Positions 58,836 through 64,000 of a DNA stretch of 64,000 bases are shown in pieces (the first letter of the stretch is position 1; each line of letters begins with the position of its first letter). Source of the DNA: Stereocaulon alpinum (Eukaryota > Ascomycota > Lecanoromycetes > Lecanorales > Stereocaulaceae); contig JAEUBA010000044.1 of the NCBI GenBank assembly GCA_018257865.1, forward strand, positions 62,001 to 126,000, given 5' to 3'. Under the pieces are notes generated by a model. That model made no database searches, was not told the DNA's origin, and worked only from the letters and a program-made list of their open reading frames with translations. A program made the position numbers and the translations under genes.

Positions 58836-61800
58836 ATGAGTTTACAAAGAAGAGATAGCTATCAGTGTAGTGAAAAAGTTCGCCAATTTGCGAACGAGAT
58901 CATTAGAACCGCTACGACGAACGCTACTACAGCTCTCGGCAATAAAATCAATGACTTGACCTCCGGGTTCATTTCTCCGAGTGACTTTAACCGGGCACTC
59001 AACCGGATAATCCCACCCTCAGTCGGCAAAGAAGGGCCACCACCAAGAGATCCATTCCGAGATGCGGACTTCATCCGCATCCAAGAGCTCCTCAGACTCC
59101 ATGGCAAGAGCGAATGGAGCCTACGCCCAAGGACTTTCACGTTACTCCGAATGACAGAGTCTATAGATGCTATCGACGCGTTCATTGCTGACCATCTGTC
59201 CGATTTCTCCCTTCCTTATACAGAAGAAAACCTACCAAATGCTGTGAAAGGTGAAAAGGCCCGACGAAGGTTCCTAGATTTGCAGAATCTTGTCCTTAGA
59301 ACACACGCAGCAGACCTTGAAAAGGGAGGCAACCACCTGTATTGTCCCAAGAGTGCCGATGACTATTTTCAGAGTCTCAAAGAGCTCGGAGATGGCGGCT
59401 TTGGTCAGGTAGATCATGTCTGGAGCCGACTGAGCCTGAAGGACTATGCGCGGAAACGTATACCGAGAGGGCGATCATTCAAGCGCGACAAAATCAACAT
59501 TGCCAACTTTGAGAAAGAACTTAAAACGCTGAAACTACTACGACATAGGCATCTAGTCCGGCTGATTGGGTGCGTACTTTTCAGAGCCTTTTCATCTCCG
59601 TTGGGGCCTTTCTGCGCAATAATTCGAGCCACTCTATCCGAAAGATGTCTCACATCTTTATCATTTGTCGCGCAAGAAGTAAGGCTGACTTCGAGATCAT
59701 TGCAGGTCATATACAGATCCAAAATGGGTGGGCCTCATTATGTACCCTGTTGCAGACATGAACCTTGCCACATATCTAAATCGTGAGATGGATGCTCGCC
59801 AGCGGCAAATCTGTATTCGTAGATTCTATGGCTGTCTGGCGAGTGCTGTCCTCTACCTCCACAACAATCAAATCAGACACAAGGACATTAAACCTGCCAA
59901 CGTTCTCGTTAGAGGCACAGATGTCTTTCTCACTGATTTTGGAACTTCTATGCATTGGAGCGACGGTGATAGGAGCACAACTGTCGGCACAGTCCCTGCT
60001 TACACACCAAGATATTGTCCACCCGAGGTGGCTGATCATGAGGTTGGTGATCCTGTTCTAAATTGTCTTACACCGAGACACAGCCGCTCACTGAAAGTTT
60101 CCAGGAGCGCCGGACATCATCAGACATCTGGTCTCTAGGCTGCTGCTTCCTGGAGTTGACCACTGTGCTAAACAACCGAGTGATCAGGGAGATGAAGGCT
60201 TTCTTTAGCGACAACGGTACGCAGAGCGAATACTTCTGGGCGAATCAAGAAGCGACCAGCCTGTGGATTAAGAAACTAGAGAACGAGTCTGAGAGCCGGG
60301 ACGATACCGAACCTTTGAAGGAATTGATACCTTGGATGTTGCAGAAGCTTGCAAAAGATCGGCCAACAGCCCAGCAAGTCGTAAATTGCATACTGAATCT
60401 TGAAACTAGACACGCTTTCTATGGCATGTGTTGTGGGAATGATGATGTGACGGTCGAGTCAACCTACGATGATCTGCCCCCGTCATATACGGAGGGAAAT
60501 ATTGACGATCCATTGGAGCGATTCAACTACTTGTCGCCTTCCTGTAAAACTATAACAAATGAGGAGAATACAAGACAGTTCATCGGTCCAGAGCCAGCAG
60601 AGGACAGCTCCAGCAACGAGCCAACCATACGAGGTTCATCATCCCCACCTGAAGACTCTGAAGCCTATTTGAAGATCAGGAACGATGTAGATGCTGTCAA
60701 TGAAAGCGGTGAGATCCCAGCATTGAACTATAAGGAACGGTTGCTACCCTCAGAAACTTTTACGAAGAGGGACAAGACATATGGAAGAGGTCTGAGCTTC
60801 CTTGAGCTCAAGGAAAGGTTCATTTTCTCAGTCCTGTGGGAGCCTACCACGCTAACCTCATCAAGTGCCATGTCTTCGGTCCTTTACTGCCAATGGCCGG
60901 CCTGTCCCTCCAACCTGAACCGACAGCCTCTTAATACCAAAGAAGCACTACACAAGCATTACAGATCCGCTCATGAAACGCATGACTTCTCTTGGAGCAA
61001 TTTACTTGACGATAACCATCATGGTAGCTCTGCGCAGGACACTAGCCCAAGAGACGTTACAAATGCAACAAAGACCGCAGTTTTGGTTTCTCAAAACTAC
61101 AAAAAGACTCCCACACCACCCAGCTATGACAGCCTGAGTTCCGAGAAAGCCAATTCCACCAGATCAGCGAAGCCTGCAGTAGCGCACAATCAGATATTCG
61201 AAGCTCCAAGTACCAATCCGGGAGCTGAAACATCGAGCCGAAACCAGCGGCCTGGAGATCGATATACACCGAAGAGCCAAGACCAGAGACCGGGTCTGGG
61301 TAAAGGTCCGCCACAAAGCCGCGACAATGAGCATAACACGGACAGAAAGCCGGAAAATGCCACGGGAAAGCGCGTCTCGTTCAACAAGGTTGAGAACGAG
61401 AGATTCAGCTTGCTTCCCAACGACAGACGCCCAGAGCCCACAGAGGCACCAGCTCCAGAAGAAGATGAAGGCCACGACGCTGATTATATCGTGCCTGAGC
61501 CCTTGTCGCTCCCTTCGATAGGCAAAGAAGCGAAAGATAAAGGCAAAGGATCACTACCTGAATCTAGCAGAGTCCCATCCTACGTTCTCGCAGGCACAAA
61601 TCGGTTCACTAGCGCCGAGATAGATGCTATGGTGCCGCGCTCTAGATTCTCACCTTTGATCATACCGCTCTTTGTGTATGGTAGCTTCATGTTTCCGAGT
61701 ATACTGAAAGCTCAAGCCAACAGATCAATTAGAGGTATCTACTCCTCACGGTACCAGAGACGTCTGGTACCTGACCCACGAGATTGGGCTCGAGCGAACA

Positions 61801-63332
61801 CCTCATTGACACGTGTGGCTGAGATCATGACCCCCGCGGTGCTGAAAGGGTTCGATCGCTGGCAGCCACAAGGACTTAGGTGTGCTGCGATCCAGGAGTC
61901 CCGCCTGATGAGTCAAGTCTCTAAGAGCCTCTTACCGAAGATGTTTCCTGGTCACGTTCAGGGTTTCTTGGTCTTTGGCCTGACGGAGGAAGTCCTTAAA
62001 TCTTGCGATCAAATGTTTCCCCTGAAAGGATGCCAATCTTCATCCTTTCAGAAGTCTGCTGCCATGAGAATAGGAGACAGAAGGGGAGGATCCAGTGACT
62101 CCGACACAGAGGAGGATGAGCCGCCACAAGAGCACTTTAGGCGGCACAATGTTGTGGTGGATATCGAATTGAAAGATGGCAGGCCTAGAAGTATAGAGGC
62201 AATGACCTACATCTGGGCGCATGCCTCCACGATTCAAGAGCCGTGGGATATCAACGACTTCATTAGGCGACCGTGCTTCACGTCGTGTTCAGAAGCTGAG
62301 AAAGGCGACAACACCTGGCGCGAGGAAGAACGCGAGCTTGCAAAGACGATGAAGATGACTTATACATTACCCGGAGACGCCATAGCCCATGCTGTGACAG
62401 AGGGAGACCTCGCAGAAGTGATAGCATTACTTGAAAATGGCGACGACGTAAATGGAAGCTGTCGGCTCTACGGAACTCCTCTGCAGACTGCAGTAGTTGC
62501 TGGGAACGAGGAAATGGTGCGCTTCCTTATTGAAGAAAGGGCCAACGTCAATGCAAAGGGCGGACAGTATCATACGGCTCTTCTGGCGGCTGTGGTCTGT
62601 GGTCACGAGAAGATTGTGGGCCTTCTTCTCCGGCGCCAAGCAGAGGTTCTTGCAGATTGCGGACGCTATGTCAGCGCTTTATACCAGGCTATAAGCCACT
62701 CTGATGAGGAAATTGTATTCCTGCTTCTCGAGAAAGGCGCCTGGCTGAGCACTGGATACACAGAACTGTTGGACTTGGCAGCCGAAAGGGGTAATCCACG
62801 AATCATGGATCTCCTAGTGGAGTATGACGTTCGAAAGCTACACGCGAGGCTTCCGGCCTACCACAGCTACCGCAGTAGTCTAGAAAGGCGCAATAAGAAC
62901 TCCTCTAGGGGTCAGGAACTATCGCTGACTTCCGGCGCGGTACTCAGGGCCGTCATCAGCCAAGCCTTGATGCTGAAAGGATCACATGGGACGTGGCAGG
63001 GTAGAAAAGGCGTTCAAGTCCTTAAAGCAGCCCTCGACGCTGGTGCTCCGGAGAAAGTCGTGGACCAGATCGGAGATAATTTGAAAACTGTCTCTAGCCT
63101 TATTGACTACTTCAGAGGTGCAGTTACGCAGATGCTTAGTCCTCAGCCACCCAGCACCAAGAACCTCGAGCTGAGTCGTGATGGAGATGCAATTGTTGTG
63201 GAGCTTTCAGAGTCATCTGACTCTTCTCATGACGACGCAACATTAGTTGAAAATAGCTCTCCCTCCGCACGGAAGCAGGTAAAGTACCCTTCACGGAAAC
63301 ACTTGAAGAAGAATTACAGAGCTGAGACGTAG
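58836..63332 (+). CDS. Multidomain kinase - C2H2 - GGCT-like - ankyrin protein
   Basis: Exons 58836-59569, 59706-60042 and 60105 onward (introns 136 and 62 nt), about 1432 residues if it ends at 63332. The N-terminal 175 residues are helical and unrecognised. The kinase (about 180-460) has Gly loop LGDGGFGQV (184-192), catalytic loop RHKDIKPANVLV with Asp305, DFGTS (322-324) and CPPE, then SSDIWSLGCCFLELTTV, so it is probably active. A C2H2-like finger follows (about 617-648: CQWPACP...HKHYRSAH). A long disordered stretch follows, then a GGCT/AIG2-like domain (about 878-1060: PLFVYGSFMFPSIL, VQGFLVFGLTEEV, VVDIELKDGRPRSIEAMTYIW); its usual catalytic Glu is not evident. Ankyrin repeats fill about 1115-1252 (GTPLQTAVVAGNEEMVRFLI and similar). 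A frame-compatible splice may extend the protein into 63367-63720. Confidence 0.8.
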
Positions 63333-63366
63333 TCAACAGAGCTCAAGAAGCCAAGCAAACCCGCAG

Positions 63367-63720
63367 CGACGCACCGCAGCCAGAGTGCGATCCGATACCA
63401 CCCAGCAGCTACTCAGGGTACCAAACCGTCCACAACGCGAACGAGCCCATTCCGATACATCAGCAGATGCCACCAAGACCACACGACCTCGAACCCGCTA
63501 CGAAAGAAGAGTGTGTTCTGCTTGTAACGGGAGAGGAGGACGGCAGGGGACCGGGATGACATGCACTGATTGCAGAGGTGATGGACGTCGACGAAAATCG
63601 AGTGGAAGAGGTAGGGAGAATGGAGCTGAGAGATGCAATCTGTGTCAGGGAGGTGGTTTGATTTTCTCGAACAGAGATCGTTGTAGGGAGTGTGGTGGGT
63701 CGAGGTTCGTGTATGGCTGA
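63367..63720 (+). CDS. DnaJ-type CXXCXGXG zinc finger, probable last exon
   Basis: An open frame with four DnaJ-type repeats: CSACNGRG, CTDCRGDG, CNLCQGGG and CRECGGSR, then FVYG and stop. No J domain precedes it. It has no ATG close by, but a donor (GTAAAG, 63279) in the upstream gene and an acceptor (CCCGCAG, ending 63366) would join it in frame to the kinase-ankyrin protein, giving about 1532 residues. All three frames are open between 63333 and 63480, so the exact joint is uncertain and a separate small gene cannot be ruled out. Such fingers bind zinc and mediate protein contact. Confidence 0.6.
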   Translation, partial: RRTAARVRSDTTQQLLRVPNRPQRERAHSDTSADATKTTRPRTRYERRVCSACNGRGGRQGTGMTCTDCRGDGRRRKSSGRGRENGAERCNLCQGGGLIFSNRDRCRECGGSRFVYG

Positions 63721-64000
63721 TACAAGGGACAGGGAAGACGAAAATAGCTGATGGAATTGATGAATTCTTGAGGTTTTCTACAACATGATTTTGCTATCAT
63801 ATCGGGTTAGCTGTCAGAGACAATGAATTACGACTCATGATTGCCTACCTAATCAAAAACCTTTCAATCTACTTGTCTTCTGTCCAGCCGCTCGAAAGGC
63901 TTCACACCTGCTAATTGGCCAAACCCCCTGAAGGGCCGTTCTCGGGTGGCTAACTCCCCCGGAGTAACTCCGTTCCGTAACTCCGGGCTCCTATTCCGGG
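63721..64000. other. Right edge: GTAACTCCG-type palindromic words
   Basis: No gene seen. The last 70 bases contain GGAGTAACTCC, CCGTAACTCCGGG and CCGGG words in close inverted order, possibly a regulatory patch or the end of a repeat that continues beyond the window. Confidence 0.35.

Noticed and set aside
1..64000. tRNA or rRNA genes
   Set aside because: A scan by eye for B-box-like GGTTCGA words and cloverleaf arms found none convincing. A covariance-model search would decide.

Overview
The window looks like a chromosome segment of a filamentous ascomycete (Pezizomycotina, perhaps a Dothideomycete; the class is a guess). The reasons are short spliceosomal introns of about 45-100 nt with GTAAGT-like donors and CTAAC/CTGAC branch points, fungal-type genes (MGM1, NHA1, PUB1, a Ure2-like glutathione transferase, small secreted proteins with Kex2-like sites), and a Copia retrotransposon carrying the C-to-T/G-to-A signature of repeat-induced point mutation (RIP). 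Everything here is read by eye; family names come from motif recognition, not database searches.

Layout. 0.2-9.6 kb: a secreted KP4-like killer-protein homologue, a dead aminoglycoside-phosphotransferase-like gene, a GFA/DUF636 zinc protein, a 724-residue secreted Pro/Ser-repeat protein, and a small two-exon GPI-anchored protein on the minus strand that simple ORF calling misses. 10.4-24 kb is accessory: a dead multi-span membrane protein whose stops fall at tryptophan positions, an AIG2/GGCT-like protein, a five-exon glutathione transferase, a 2.4-kb decayed TGCGCA-rich array, a five-exon MFS transporter and a frameshifted 2EXR/F-box-like gene. 25-32 kb: a Ser/Thr kinase and a full-length NHA1-type Na+/H+ antiporter. 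32.5-42.1 kb: a second, unrelated array of about 160-bp units, split by a RIP-damaged Copia element with 229-bp LTRs and a 5-bp target duplication. 42-46 kb: a dead FAD monooxygenase and two divergent paralogous cysteine-rich secreted proteins. 47.5-55.7 kb is housekeeping: MGM1, PUB1/TIA-1, and a probable Mediator Med2-like subunit.

56-64 kb holds the most interesting locus. A HeLo-domain protein fused to a catalytically degenerate kinase (minus strand) is divergently paired with a very large protein that combines a kinase with intact catalytic motifs, a C2H2-like finger, a GGCT/AIG2-like fold and ankyrin repeats, and probably ends in a DnaJ-type CXXCXGXG zinc finger. The pair resembles the RIPK/MLKL logic of necroptosis (active kinase with ankyrins plus membrane-disrupting helical bundle fused to pseudokinase). 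I propose it as a candidate fungal regulated-cell-death or allorecognition module; the functional link is inference.
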